From positions 1 to 64,000 of the forward strand of contig JASCIV010000009.1 in the NCBI GenBank assembly GCA_030374735.1: a stretch of 64,000 nt of DNA. The letters run 5' to 3'. Positions 40,371-50,656 of this stretch are shown here, in pieces. This DNA comes from Gracilaria caudata (Eukaryota; Rhodophyta; Florideophyceae; Gracilariales; Gracilariaceae). How positions within the stretch are numbered: the stretch's first letter is position 1; the number at the start of each line of letters is the position of its first letter. Under the pieces are notes generated by a model that was not told where the DNA came from, did no database searches, and saw only the letters and a program-made list of their open reading frames with translations. The position numbers were made by a program, and so were the translations under genes.

Positions 40371-42322
40371 GTTCAGGAAGACTCTGATTATTTTAAGTGT
40401 AGACTCAATTTACTTGTAAAGGGATATCCTTACATGATATCACAAGGAGAAAGAAGAGCTGAAGAACGCATGGGATGTGGCTTCAGAGGTTTCAGGCTGG
40501 TACTTTGCCTGAGCCTCTTTGTCGAGGAAGAAGTGCGATGAGCTTTTCAAAGACCTGTTCGACTCGTTGAGTAGCATTCTTAAGGCGAAAGCATGCCTTT
40601 TTTTGCGGGTCGAGGGGTACAACAAAGGAATCCATATTAACAACTTTTCCCTTAGAGCTGATAAGTCTCTGCCCCAGCAACAGGCTTAATTGGGGCCAGC
40701 GCTGCATCTGGAGGCATCCAAAGTCTCACAAAAGTATTATCAAAACCTAGCCAGTTCTCACCTTCGCAGCCGAAGAACTGAAATTGTTCTGGAAGGTCTT
40801 GCGGGACCACCACATGTTCTAGTGCATGTCTGCAATACGAGGCTAAATGCATATCTCGAAGAACAGCTGTTTCTTGATGCTCAGCAAGAGTTGAGATGAT
40901 CTGTGTGTGCAGCACATCATGTGCATCCTATGTAACAATATACCCACTAAAAGCCTTCGTCTATGGTGAGCAATGAACATTGCAGGAATGGCATGAATCT
41001 GATGTTTTTGGATGTCTGCGACTAATGTTAACCCTCTATACGTTACCCTTCGAGTCGAAGGCTTCGACAGGAGCCTGTCGGGAAAAAGTCGTTCAGCTGA
41101 TCTGTGGTTCTCAGAGGACAGTATATTTGCAGCAATGCAGTGTTGAATGTTGGTAGGAGACGAATGTGGAGATGGCGAGATTAAACGCTGCAACGATCTC
41201 CATGCAAATGATTGCTCCAGACAGTGCAAGGTTCGATGAGCGATGGTGTTGGACGGCGGTCTCGAGAGACTGCACCTCGCCGTGATGTGTCGTCCGCAAT
41301 GGACGGCGCTGAAACTGCGGTAGGGGAGATAACCTTTTTAAGCTTGCAAAGTGTTTGAGCTACCGAAGGTAGTAACATTAGTTTGAGCGTGATGGTGGTA
41401 TTTTTGTCGAATGCGTACACCTTGTACGATACTGCTCCTTGCCGTTGTGCGTAGAGGGGTAAGTGGAATATGCGTGCATGGGTTGATTGACGAAAGGGTT
41501 AAAAGGCGCTGATTTGGGCTCAATGACAAGGTGTTCTGTGGGGCTGCAATTGTCCCCGGCTTTAGGCCTTTCGTGGGGGTGAATGCGCAGCTTGTGGCTA
41601 CCCTGGATACAATCGCGCGCTATGATAGCGCGCGAGTGTAGCCAGGATGGCGCATGACACAGATATTTTTGAACATTGAGCGCAAACGGCATGCTGGAGG
41701 AGCGCCAGCTGAGAGAGAAGCAGATTGAGCGTATCTTCTGATACGCGGCGGCGAGCGTGACGCTGAATTTAAACTTTATTGCCAGCGGCACGCCGTGCGA
41801 GACGAACAAGCGAGCAATGGCTTCGACGGCGCGCGCAGCCGTTCTGCACCACAGGGAGCGCGCGGCGATGAACAGGCGCGGCGGCGGCGGCGCAATCAGT
41901 GGCGGCGGGACGGCAACAGGCGCTCATAACATTTGCTGCGCGCGCACACCCTGTGCCGCGACCTGTGGCGATTGGCCAACGTGGCCGCACGCGCAGATTT
42001 TGCACATGTCGCAAGCGCAACGGCTGGTGGAACGGCGCCGACATTACAGAGCTTTCAGTTCGCTGGGGAGGCGCGCGAGATCGGCGCCACATTCTGGGTG
42101 AACGTCCGAATGGCAACCTGCGCTTCTGTAAGGTGCAGCTCGTCACGCCCACCACACACGCCGTTCGCCTCTGCCGCCCGAGCCATTTTGGTCGCCCTGC
42201 CCGTCACTCTTATCCCCCAACATCCAGCGTCCCCCTCCTACCCGTTCCCTTCCCCCCCTGCGCCATCCCACCCGCACCCCCGCAGCACCCCACCGCCGCC
42301 GCGCTCCCCTCGCTCGCCCCCC
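40371..42322. other. Intergenic region with possible unresolved gene and GC-rich island
   Basis: A possible minus-strand gene occupies 40443-41229 (listed separately). At 41613-41635 a hairpin TCGCGCGCTA-TGA-TAGCGCGCGA has perfect 10-bp arms. At about 41053-41078 two near-palindromes lie side by side (GTCGAAGGCTTCGAC and CGACAGGAGCCTGTCG). From about 41740 the composition becomes GC-rich and continues into the translocase gene; open frames in that part are a composition effect. Confidence 0.5.
40443..40930 (-). CDS. Possible unidentified gene, exon structure unresolved
   Basis: Two consecutive minus-strand frames look protein-like but do not join simply. The upstream one (about 40926-40652) reads QIISTLAEHQETAVLRDMH, HALEHVVVPQDLPEQFQFFG and WLGFDNTFVRLWMPP. 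The downstream one (to about 40492) reads VVNMDSFVVPLDPQ, then FRLKNATQRVEQVFEKLIALL. A GTGAGA donor lies after TTCGGCTGCGAAG (about 40762), and a short 37-nt intron to the AG near 40725 would restore phase, but that is shorter than any other intron here. A frameshift or pseudogene would also explain it. I cannot name a family, and upstream exons toward 41229 are uncertain. Confidence 0.3.
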
Positions 42323-44272
42323 ATGTCCTTCGTCACCCCGGCTTTCGCGCCGGTGCACGCCGTCACCGCCTCGCGATCCTTCTTCGGAGCGAGGGCCGTT
42401 AGCGCCCGCAGCACCCCCAATGTGGCGCTTCGCATGAGCGTGGGCGGCAACTCCGCCAATCAGCCCGCCAAGCTCGCCAAGATTGCACTGCCCGCTTCCG
42501 ATGTCTCCCGCCCCGCCGATGCCGCCCGCGTGCAGGAGAAGCCCGTTGCTAACGTTTTGCCCGCCACCAGTGGCATGGGCGCTTTCGACCCTCGTATCAG
42601 CTCCACCTTCACTGTCGTGGTCGCCACCATCGCCGGGATAATCTTCTCGCGAAGGAAGCGCGATGAGAACAAGGATCTCGAGAAGCTGGTCGGCTCCCCC
42701 ATGGCCATGTCCGGTGCCACCGCAGGCAACGGCTCTTCCGCTCCCAAGACGTTGGGACAGCGCCTCAAGGGACTCATCCCACCGGAAAATGAGAGGAAGA
42801 AGCTCTTCCCTCTTGGTCTCATGTTCTTTGTTATTCTCTTCAACTACACCATTCTCCGCGATACCAAGGATGTGCTTGTCGTCACAAGCGCTGGTGCCGA
42901 AATCATCCCCTTCTTGAAGACCTACTGCAACCTTCCCGGTGCAATTCTCTTCACAATCGGGTACTCCAATATGTCCAATGCACTGTCGAGAGAACAGCTC
43001 TTTTATGTTTGCATCGTTCCATTCGTCCTCTTCTTTTTGGGATTTGGTTTCTTCATTTACCCCAACCTCGCCATGCTCCACCCCGTCCAATTTGCCAATT
43101 CTCTTGCTGCAAGCCTTCCACCTGGCTTTGTTGCCCCGATCGCTATTTTGAAGAACTGGACCTTTGCTTTGTTCTACACTCTCGCTGAACTCTGGGGTTC
43201 CGTCGTCGTTTCGTTGCTCTTCTGGGGCTTTGCCAATGAGGTCACCACTGTTGACGAAGCCAAAAAGTACTACCCGCTTTTCGGTCTCATGGCCAACGTC
43301 GCCCTGATTTTCAGTGGTCAGTACGTGCGCTTCGTGTCTGACATTCGTGCCAAGTTACCGCCGGGCGTTGACGGGTGGGCTCTTTCGCTCAAGTATCTCA
43401 TGTCAATGATCGGTGTTGGTGGCGCAGTGATTGTTGGATGCTACTACTACATGCAACGGAAGGTCTTGACTGACCCGGATCTGTTCGAGCCGAGAAAGCA
43501 GAAGTCCTCTAAGCAGAAGACGAAGCTGGGTCTCGTCGAGTCGGCCAAATATCTGGGTCAGTCCAAGTACATCCGTGATCTTGCCACCCTTGTCATTGCG
43601 TATGGTATGAGCATCAACATTGTTGAAGTCACATGGAAGTCACGCCTCAGGGCCGCTTACCCCGATCCCAATGCTTACTCAGCGTTCATGGGTAACTTCT
43701 CCACTTGCACCGGTATCGTGACGTTCACGATGATGCTTGTCGGCCGCTTTATCTTCCGCAAGTTCGGATGGGGAGCTGCCGCTGTCATCACTCCGTTGGT
43801 GCTTGGTGTCACCGGTCTCATATTCTTCTCTCTTATCCTGTTCTCTGGCACCGTTTCTCCGTTCATTGCGGCCCTTGGTACAACCCCGCTCATTGCTGCT
43901 GTCATGATCGGTGCAGCTCAAAATATTCTTTCGAAGAGCTCCAAGTATTCTCTGTTCGACCCTTGCAAGGAAATGGCATACATTCCTTTGGATGTGGAAC
44001 AGAAATCGAAGGGTAAGGCTGCCATCGACGTAATTGGAAACCCTCTCGGAAAGTCTGGTGGAAGTTTCATCCAGCAGATTCTCATCTTCTCCATGGGGTC
44101 TTTGGCGGCGTCTACACCATATTTGGCTGTCATTCTGTTCGCCATCATTGGCATGTGGCTTGCTGCCGCTCGGTCGCTTGACAAGCAATTCAGCTCCTAC
44201 ATGATGAAAGAAACTGCACCCGCGGCGGAGAAGAAGGTGGGTGCGGAAACGGCCGCCGCTGCAGCAGAATAA
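42323..44272 (+). CDS. Plastid ATP/ADP translocase (NTT / TlcC family)
   Basis: A single exon of 649 residues from the ATG at 42323; the frame extends upstream through GC-rich sequence, and another in-frame ATG at 42110 is possible. NTT proteins exchange ATP for ADP across the plastid inner envelope, a family shared with Chlamydia and Rickettsia and unrelated to mitochondrial carriers. The first ~90 residues form a transit peptide (SFVTPAFAPVHAVTASRSFF). About eleven or twelve membrane helices follow. Family signatures include LFPLGLMFFVILFNYTILRDTKDVLVVTS, here split as LFPLGLMFFVILFNYTILR and DTKDVLVVT, FLKTYCNLPGAI, WGFANEVTTVDEAKKYYPLFG, and DPCKEMAYIPLD with GKSGGSF. Codon use is GC-rich (third-position C), unlike neighbouring genes, which suggests high expression. 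Confidence 0.93.
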   Translation: MSFVTPAFAPVHAVTASRSFFGARAVSARSTPNVALRMSVGGNSANQPAKLAKIALPASDVSRPADAARVQEKPVANVLPATSGMGAFDPRISSTFTVVVATIAGIIFSRRKRDENKDLEKLVGSPMAMSGATAGNGSSAPKTLGQRLKGLIPPENERKKLFPLGLMFFVILFNYTILRDTKDVLVVTSAGAEIIPFLKTYCNLPGAILFTIGYSNMSNALSREQLFYVCIVPFVLFFLGFGFFIYPNLAMLHPVQFANSLAASLPPGFVAPIAILKNWTFALFYTLAELWGSVVVSLLFWGFANEVTTVDEAKKYYPLFGLMANVALIFSGQYVRFVSDIRAKLPPGVDGWALSLKYLMSMIGVGGAVIVGCYYYMQRKVLTDPDLFEPRKQKSSKQKTKLGLVESAKYLGQSKYIRDLATLVIAYGMSINIVEVTWKSRLRAAYPDPNAYSAFMGNFSTCTGIVTFTMMLVGRFIFRKFGWGAAAVITPLVLGVTGLIFFSLILFSGTVSPFIAALGTTPLIAAVMIGAAQNILSKSSKYSLFDPCKEMAYIPLDVEQKSKGKAAIDVIGNPLGKSGGSFIQQILIFSMGSLAASTPYLAVILFAIIGMWLAAARSLDKQFSSYMMKETAPAAEKKVGAETAAAAAE

Positions 44273-44980
44273 AGGGAGATGTTCGTTGTTCCGATGTTTT
44301 GAATGAAGACCTTTTTTAGTGCAGTCGATTGTGGATACTTATTGCGTAAGCCGTTTGGATATTGATTCGTTGGTGTTATCTGTGGTTTGTATGAAGCGGA
44401 TGCTTTATTAGTTTCTCATTAAACCGATCGTTTTGGTGGGCGATGCTGATGGTTGCACTGTGAGCATCTTCTTCGCGAATGCCACACTAAGTAACATCAG
44501 TTGTATCCCCTACTTTTTTGAATGACATGGTGCGTTCCGTTCATGGAAAACGAAGTGTCTATTCCAGCTTTGATCTTGGCTCGATGTATATGATAGATGA
44601 ACTACGAAGGTATCGGAGGCACCAACGCCTGTGTCCCTTTGTGAGATAGTCGAAAAGGGCAGGGTAAGAATAGCGACACTACAAGGGTAGAAATAAAAAA
44701 AGTGTTTCACGGCCCGTGAATCACGGGTAATGCAAAGCTTTCAACATGATGATATGAAACCGTTTTTGGAAAAGGATAGCGGCGCATTCCCACCGAAGAC
44801 GGGGAGACAACGCAAAGAAATTCATACGTCTCTTCTCGCAAGGGCCAGGCCAGCTTCGGGAAATCCCCGGCCAACCCGCGGAAGGTTAATGAGTTACCTT
44901 TGCTTTCGAGGAACAGCAATCCATTACATTTTGAAGCAATTAGATTGCTGACGCCTCGCCCCACAAAACATGATGATCAT

Positions 44981-45083
44981 GTTCTTCTTTATTTTGGATA
45001 ACAATCTTCAATTACTAGACTGCACCTAAACCTTTAAACAAGGCTCTCTCTCTCTCTCTGTAAGAAGGCAAAGAACTTTTGCG
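44981..45083 (+). repeat. Dispersed repeat family, copy A
   Basis: This copy begins GTTCTTCTTTATTTTGGATA, continues AATTACTAGACTG, has a CT tract and ends near GTAAGAAGGCAAAGAACTT. It aligns in order with copies B (59549-59639) and C (62371-62545). It is the most diverged copy, and its pyrimidine tract is expanded to (CT)8. No coding capacity; nature unknown (SINE-like or miniature transposon remnant). Confidence 0.65.
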
Positions 45084-45274
45084 GAAATTGTCGAACCAAT
45101 GATCATGTTGATCACAGCACCAACAGTCTCTACAAAATGTGCCAACACTAAACAAAAGCTGAAAGGACTGTATTGTTCTCTCTCTCTCTCTCTTCTGTAG
45201 GTGCAGTAGTTCGTGGCACGAACTCCTCCTACCTTGAGCTAGTGCTGAATGCACGGCCAGATGAATACCATAAT

Positions 45275-45339
45275 ATCATTTACTCATGTCTTTCTGTGCA
45301 GTGCATCATGCACTGCACAGAAAGACGTGAGTAAATGAT
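45275..45339. repeat. 32-bp near-perfect stem-loop
   Basis: Left arm 45275-45306 and right arm 45308-45339 pair along 32 bases with a single mismatch around one unpaired central C. The centre reads TGCAGTGCATCATGCACTG. As DNA it is a near-continuous palindrome of 65 bp; as RNA it would be an almost blunt hairpin. It lies 80 bp after the second CT tract of the repeat-rich area and is not within a gene. Confidence 0.88.
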
Positions 45340-46709
45340 GAGTGAATGAACTCCTTTCCTATTTCATACCGTAAAGAATCGAGCGACTCTGCCGGCGTCA
45401 TATGCCAGTTTCAATTTCTGTTTCGAGGGCTCTGTCATACATGAGTTTTGACATTCTCTAGCGTACGGTTACAGTATAGATTCGAAGTGTTTTTGGGGCA
45501 AAGAGTTCAACTTGAATACATCACAGGGTGCTCATGCTTTCCCGGAAATGTGTCAAAATCTTATTTGATGTTGGCGGATTGTGAAAATAGAGGTCAGCTA
45601 CCTTCGTGTATGTTTTCCCGCATGGGGACCTGAACAGAGTTTGTGAAACTTCAATGAACTCTCACCGGCACAATGTACGATCTTCCATGCAAATGTGCCG
45701 ATGCCCCCAGTTCAAGCCAATGTTCCGAAGTAGGCTGCACCTGTAAGCCGACGAACCGTACAAGCTCCGTCTTCAAAAGGAACTACGTACTCTTCGTAAC
45801 TTACGAACTCGAGACCTGGATTTGACCGTACTGTTATCACGTACGTAGATACTTTGGAAGGGTTGCTGGGCCAGTACACTGGTATCCCTCGTTACCCTGG
45901 AAGAAATGTTCTGCATCGCAAGCCTTACATGCGAATCACATCCAGCTGGCACGAGAGAGAGAACTGTAGACGGCTAAGCTTGCAAGGGCACCAACTGAGA
46001 GCACTCGAAAATAATTAAAAGCAAATCAGTTCAACCGTTGCGCGTCAACTTGAGGCACAATCGGCTATACACCAAGTTGTGGGGCCCTCAACGTCGTCTG
46101 CGAGCTGAAGCTGAGGCCCGGTCCAGTGAAACGTAACCTTCTTAGATATCTACCCGTGGGCCAGGAAGTATCATCCTTTTACTCTGTCCACCTGCAGTTC
46201 AAGGGTATAAAGGGAAAGCTACCACGGCCAACTTTCCAGTTGCTTGATTCTGAACATTGCAGTGCAAACCGTGGCGGGTTATGTCGAAGGTAACGGCTTA
46301 ATGAGGTGACGGCGATAAGAGCCTTGAGACACACAATCGAATGTGCATCCAATCCTCAAAAAACCGCATTTTCCAAATCTGCCTCAAATCTGGTCGTTTC
46401 TCACGGACTGAAACGTCTAAAGTACCTCAGTTGATACACTTGCTAATTCAACACTTTGGTCAAATTCTTTCTAACATTTTGAAATCTGGGGTTAACCTCT
46501 ACTGCTTTGGCGCCAAACTTACTCCACATCTGTCGCCCCCTCCCTTCGCGGAAGGCCTTGACTTGCTGTGTATTCCTCTTTCTTCATTAGCTCCTTCTCC
46601 AACGTTGTCCACGGATTTGGCTTAACTATTTTACTGTGACTTCTTACTTGCTATCTGACGGTGCTTCTTGCTAGGGGAAGGCGGCTGAAGTACGACACCT
46701 CCGCCTACC

Positions 46710-48512
46710 ATGAGAACAGGTTTTGTAAAAAGGATGCGACATACCCACAACGATTCTGGCCTCCTAATGTTATCAAAATCTCTTAAAGGGATTTTGAGGA
46801 GCGAAGGTAGAAGCTTCTTGAACGATTCTGTTGCAGAAGATCTCGTGAGTCGTGTGTCTCTGCGATGTGCAGCCAAGAATCTTCACTCAATTGCAGATAT
46901 ATTGAGACGAGGTAAGCTGGACGACTTTTGCGATGATCATCTCGAGATAATATGGCTGGTGTCATGTTCCATGGAGTGTTATAAACTCTTTTCCAGATCC
47001 ACACTCGACGCGCTGCTCAGGACCGCGTTCATTGCCATTCTTCATGAGGTGAGAATAACCGGATCAATGTTAAAGACGCGGGAGTTCAACAGATCAATCT
47101 GTTACTTCAATGACGTATTCCCGGACGTTAGGATTGATCATGAGAAGCTTCAGTTGTTTCGAGATAGAGCAGTATCGACTATACGGCATGTCTCGAAGCT
47201 TTTCCGTGAATCCCGAAATCGTGCGGCATTGTCTTTAGCTACGCACCACGAAAAGAAAACTTCATGGCCTGGTCTCGTGGCTGTACTGAGGAAAGAAGCC
47301 AAGAGATTAGGAATTGAATATTCAGCATTATCTGGAGGAGTTATACCAGCTGAAGTAAACCGTGAAAAGAAACTGAAGAACGGTTCCCGAAGCAGACACG
47401 AACGCATGGTGGAAAAGGACTACGCGTATCAAGATGATGATGAATACAGCGAAGACCTTCTTGCACCGGGCGAGGTTGCATATAATGATTTAGAAGATCA
47501 AGATATTTACCTACTCGACCACCATGACTACGGGCACGAGGGTCCGAGCCGCAACATTGAGCGTCGTCAACCACGAGCAGGGCAATTACGTGGACGCGAC
47601 CAACATTCGAGAAGTAAAGCAAGGAGTCGAAAAAAGAGCGCGGGGGCGCGGGGATACCACATTGATTATGAGGAAGAAGAGGTAGGGAGCGTTCGACATG
47701 GTCCAAAACCGGACAAGTTAGTTCCCCAAAATGACGATGACTCTGTAGCATTAGGATTTGGAGGTTTGGAGTCACAGGATTTTCCTTCAGCAGTCGTAAG
47801 TTCTAAAACAGACGATGCACAGATTGAGAAGGAGCGAGCTGATGATCGAGAATCTGTTGAAGAGAGTTCAGACGAGCACATGCTTATTGTGGACGCGGAT
47901 TTTGGTGGCAGCGTCACTCTAAGCGATCAAATACAACAAGCGAAGCTGGAAAACAAAGAAGTATGCGTGCAAGAACTTCATAAGGCCTCTACAGCATTGG
48001 ACAAGCTTGGTCCGCAAGATCCTTTGGATGAAATTTCGGAAGATAGAAAAGTTCTAGACCGTAAGGTTCGAGCTCGACGCACACATGGCCTAAAACGCTC
48101 TCCACGAGAGGCCAGTCCTATCCCAGACTCTGAAGGTGTTCAAGTAATGAAGCGAAGAAGAAGGAATGTGGGAACGCTACAAAAGACTCCGGTCCAACCT
48201 CGAAGAGGACAAAAATATGAACCTGTTTTGAAAGTTAAACGTGGTCGCTTCACGCCTCGTGAAGACGAATGGTTAATCGAAGGTATAAGAAAACATGGAT
48301 GGGGTTCATGGAAGGAGATTGTAAACGAATTTTTCGAAGACGGTGAATTCACGCGACTTGCCATGAGCTTGAAGGATCGCGCCAGGACCTTAGGTCTCAA
48401 TCCTGATAAGTATCCAAGGAGGACAGGAGTGAGGGGAAGGCCAAGATCGAAATTTAGGGAACGAGTTGGAGAGCAAGAAATTGAAGAAATCGAAGACGAC
48501 GGCGAAGAATAA
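46710..48512 (+). CDS. Myb/telobox-type protein, possible telomere-binding factor
   Basis: A single exon of 600 residues. The C-terminal Myb-like domain (about 510-565) reads GRFTPREDEWLIEGIRKHG, then GSWKEIVNEFF, then MSLKDRARTLG. The last part corresponds to the telobox (consensus V-D-L-K-D-K-x-R-N) of TRF, Taz1 and plant TRFL proteins, which bind double-stranded telomere repeats. Residues 15-165 are predicted helical (SLKGILRSEG, LHSIADILRRG, LEIIWLVSCSMECYKLFS, TLDALLRTAFIAILHEV) and could be a TRF-homology dimerisation domain, by position and helicity only. The middle is acidic and disordered with an RGR/RSRKK basic cluster. A non-telomeric Myb transcription factor is the alternative. 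Confidence 0.72.
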   Translation: MRTGFVKRMRHTHNDSGLLMLSKSLKGILRSEGRSFLNDSVAEDLVSRVSLRCAAKNLHSIADILRRGKLDDFCDDHLEIIWLVSCSMECYKLFSRSTLDALLRTAFIAILHEVRITGSMLKTREFNRSICYFNDVFPDVRIDHEKLQLFRDRAVSTIRHVSKLFRESRNRAALSLATHHEKKTSWPGLVAVLRKEAKRLGIEYSALSGGVIPAEVNREKKLKNGSRSRHERMVEKDYAYQDDDEYSEDLLAPGEVAYNDLEDQDIYLLDHHDYGHEGPSRNIERRQPRAGQLRGRDQHSRSKARSRKKSAGARGYHIDYEEEEVGSVRHGPKPDKLVPQNDDDSVALGFGGLESQDFPSAVVSSKTDDAQIEKERADDRESVEESSDEHMLIVDADFGGSVTLSDQIQQAKLENKEVCVQELHKASTALDKLGPQDPLDEISEDRKVLDRKVRARRTHGLKRSPREASPIPDSEGVQVMKRRRRNVGTLQKTPVQPRRGQKYEPVLKVKRGRFTPREDEWLIEGIRKHGWGSWKEIVNEFFEDGEFTRLAMSLKDRARTLGLNPDKYPRRTGVRGRPRSKFRERVGEQEIEEIEDDGEE

Positions 48513-48838
48513 GACAAAAGCAGCCCAGGAATGTCGTACCCAAGACCGTGAAGGAGGGATATTTGAGATTGCAGTAAGCGGCCAGACTTTTGTCTGGAGC
48601 ATTATATCCTCATTGTCCAACCTGGCGTTTCGGAGAGCGATATTGCAGACATTCTTTCATCCCCCGGTAAAGCTTTTAGAGAGAGTTTTCCAAATCTTTA
48701 GCACGGTCTGATGCTGTCGCAGCTCAGTAGATACACGATAAGACTACAATATTCGCTACATCACGAGGTTGGCTGAGAACGCTACACTGCTTGCCATATG
48801 TACCGCGTGCAGGACATACACTACCGGCAATGAGTCAC
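48513..48838. other. Convergent intergenic region
   Basis: A 326-bp stretch between two converging stops, expected to hold both 3' untranslated regions. I see no repeat or gene. Confidence 0.6.
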
Positions 48839-49948
48839 TTAAGGTCTGGGGTACAAGCCACGTCTTCTTGCTCCACCAACAGGTGTGGCTCTCTCACTAA
48901 ACCGATTGAACATGTCCACAGCTTCATTCAGAGAACACACTGACTTCGTTACACCACAAAGGTAGGCAACGACCATTGAGTCGTGCTTTTCGTCAGCAAA
49001 AGCAGCTGAAAACTCTGCACAGTCAAGTGCAGGCAATCGGGCACATACTCCTGCAATACGGCGTAACAATTCATGATTTAGCTCTATTTCACCTTTCGCA
49101 GTTGCTTCTAGGAAGTCAACTATAACCCTTATGCGGCGTTCAAGCATATTGATCGAGCGCTTCAGATTATTGAGATGTAATGTAGTACTCGAAGCACCAT
49201 CTCCTCCTCCAGGGACTGCATGTCGCATGACATGATCAACTGCAATTCTTTCAGAATCTTCAGATGCATAACGATGTGGTATTGGAGCAAATTTCATCGT
49301 AGGCTTTTCTTGTCTCACCCGTAATTCCGTTTGGTACGTGGTTAGCAATCCAGATGACTTGGTGAAGGACTTCATGGAGTCCATCATGTCTTCTCCGCCG
49401 CCTTTTGTGTGCAAATCGTTCTGTGAGGTTGAAAACTTAGAAGCCGGGTTCATCACAAGCAGAATGGGAGCTTCGTTTATCCTCGAAAAAACTTCAGTGT
49501 GCAAACGAAGGTCTTCGGGAGTCAGTTCCGTGCCAATGAAGTACCATCCCACTACGACATACTTCGAGAAGATTTGCTGGTATTGCTCAATTCGCTTCTC
49601 CATGAAGTCCCTATCAATCTCTGTTTTACGTTCGGCAGATACTCTCGCGGGTAGTTCAAAAGAATGACATACTTCCACCATTCTCCCTCGTTGTATTCCC
49701 AGCAGAATACCCAACACGCGTGGCTCCTTTCCATCCTCGCTGAACGGTATCAGTCCGTTGTTAGAATCTTGCACATTTTTCCTTGTCAGTGCGTTCGGAA
49801 ACAACCTGATGGCAGAAAATCGTGTGAAGTGATCGGACAAATTGAGAACAACTAGAGGATGAAGAATGATAGGCGCCCTCTCATCATTTGAGCCCTCTGT
49901 CAAAGTGTCAAGGTCACTTTGTGGCGCCGAGTGAAGTTTTCCGATCAT
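48839..49948 (-). CDS. CSN6: COP9 signalosome subunit 6 (CSN6)
   Basis: A single exon of 369 residues (human CSN6 has 327). CSN6 is the inactive MPN partner of the deneddylase CSN5 in the complex that removes NEDD8 from cullins. The MPN domain starts HPLVVLNLSDHFTR and contains LGILLGIQRGRMVEVCHSFEL, FSKYVVVGWYFIGTELTPEDL and APILLVMNP; there is no JAMM zinc motif, as expected for CSN6. The region after it has ERIAVDHVMRH, NNLKRSINMLERRIRVIVDFLE and LLRRIAGVCARLPALD, which form the C-terminal helices used for complex assembly. The closely related proteasome subunit Rpn8 and eIF3f are less similar in these segments. It is divergent from the OTU gene. Confidence 0.9.
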   Translation of the reverse strand: MIGKLHSAPQSDLDTLTEGSNDERAPIILHPLVVLNLSDHFTRFSAIRLFPNALTRKNVQDSNNGLIPFSEDGKEPRVLGILLGIQRGRMVEVCHSFELPARVSAERKTEIDRDFMEKRIEQYQQIFSKYVVVGWYFIGTELTPEDLRLHTEVFSRINEAPILLVMNPASKFSTSQNDLHTKGGGEDMMDSMKSFTKSSGLLTTYQTELRVRQEKPTMKFAPIPHRYASEDSERIAVDHVMRHAVPGGGDGASSTTLHLNNLKRSINMLERRIRVIVDFLEATAKGEIELNHELLRRIAGVCARLPALDCAEFSAAFADEKHDSMVVAYLCGVTKSVCSLNEAVDMFNRFSERATPVGGARRRGLYPRP

Positions 49949-50656
49949 GATGAAGAGAGATATACAGATATATATATCAAGGAATCAAGTGAAGAAGAAG
50001 ACCAAGTCCAACTCGTGACACAGAATGCGGTCCAAATATGAGGTGATGGTGTCTGCTTTGTCAGTGTTTTATGAAAATGGGAGCGTCCCCGACCCCAAAT
50101 TGAAAGAAGTGCTTGACAGCTGATTCTACCGAAAAAGAACGGCTCTGTACAAGTATGTCAACAAGATTGTTACGCTTGCAGTAAAAGGTAATGACGTGCG
50201 CTTGATTTGGGAAACGCAGCTATGAAGTTGAGAGAACTCGAGATGGAGACTAGTCCTTGGTGGAGACATGAAACGAACCTGTTTGCTATTGCTATAGCCT
50301 CTTTCTATCCTTGTAACAAAATCAGTTACCCCTGTATTTCGTGTCGAGGGAACCTTGGCAACGCGAGATTAAAGTAGGTTACGGAAATGTTAATAAAAAT
50401 ATTCCAAAAGGATTACCCCTGTAACACTTTCTAGTTTGGATCTAAGATCAAAAACGAAATTGCTTCACTGTGTTAGCCCCGTTTCATCCAGAATAGATCA
50501 TAATGTTATCCACAAAATGTCATCTTGAGCAGAGCATCCAACTCGGAAGTTTGAATGTTTGCGACGCACACATATGCAAACTTTGCGTGTGGAATAGATA
50601 TCTAGCAGTGTCATTGCGCAGAAGAGCTGTTCCCACTGCGAAGACTCTTCGTGGTC
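49949..50656. other. Divergent promoter region (CSN6 / OTU)
   Basis: A 708-bp divergent intergenic region, with a TATATATA-like stretch at about 49965-49977 close to the CSN6 start. I see no repeat or gene. Confidence 0.55.

Larger units (their letters stand above)
44273..46709. other. 2.4-kb intergenic region rich in repeats
   Basis: No gene is supported. It holds repeat copy A (44981-45083), CT tracts at 45044-45059 and 45178-45194, and a 32-bp stem-loop at 45275-45339 (both listed separately). Between about 45760 and 45900 there are several GTAC-rich elements (CGTACAAGC, CTACGTACTCTTCGTAAC, CACGTACGTAGATAC) reminiscent of the dispersed motif. The last kilobase up to 46709 shows nothing recognisable. 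Confidence 0.6.

Noticed and set aside
41899..43090. Long frames opposite and upstream of the ATP/ADP translocase (including a 315-codon minus frame)
   Set aside because: They are antisense to, or upstream of, a clear conserved gene in GC-rich DNA and consist of Gly/Arg-rich low-complexity sequence.
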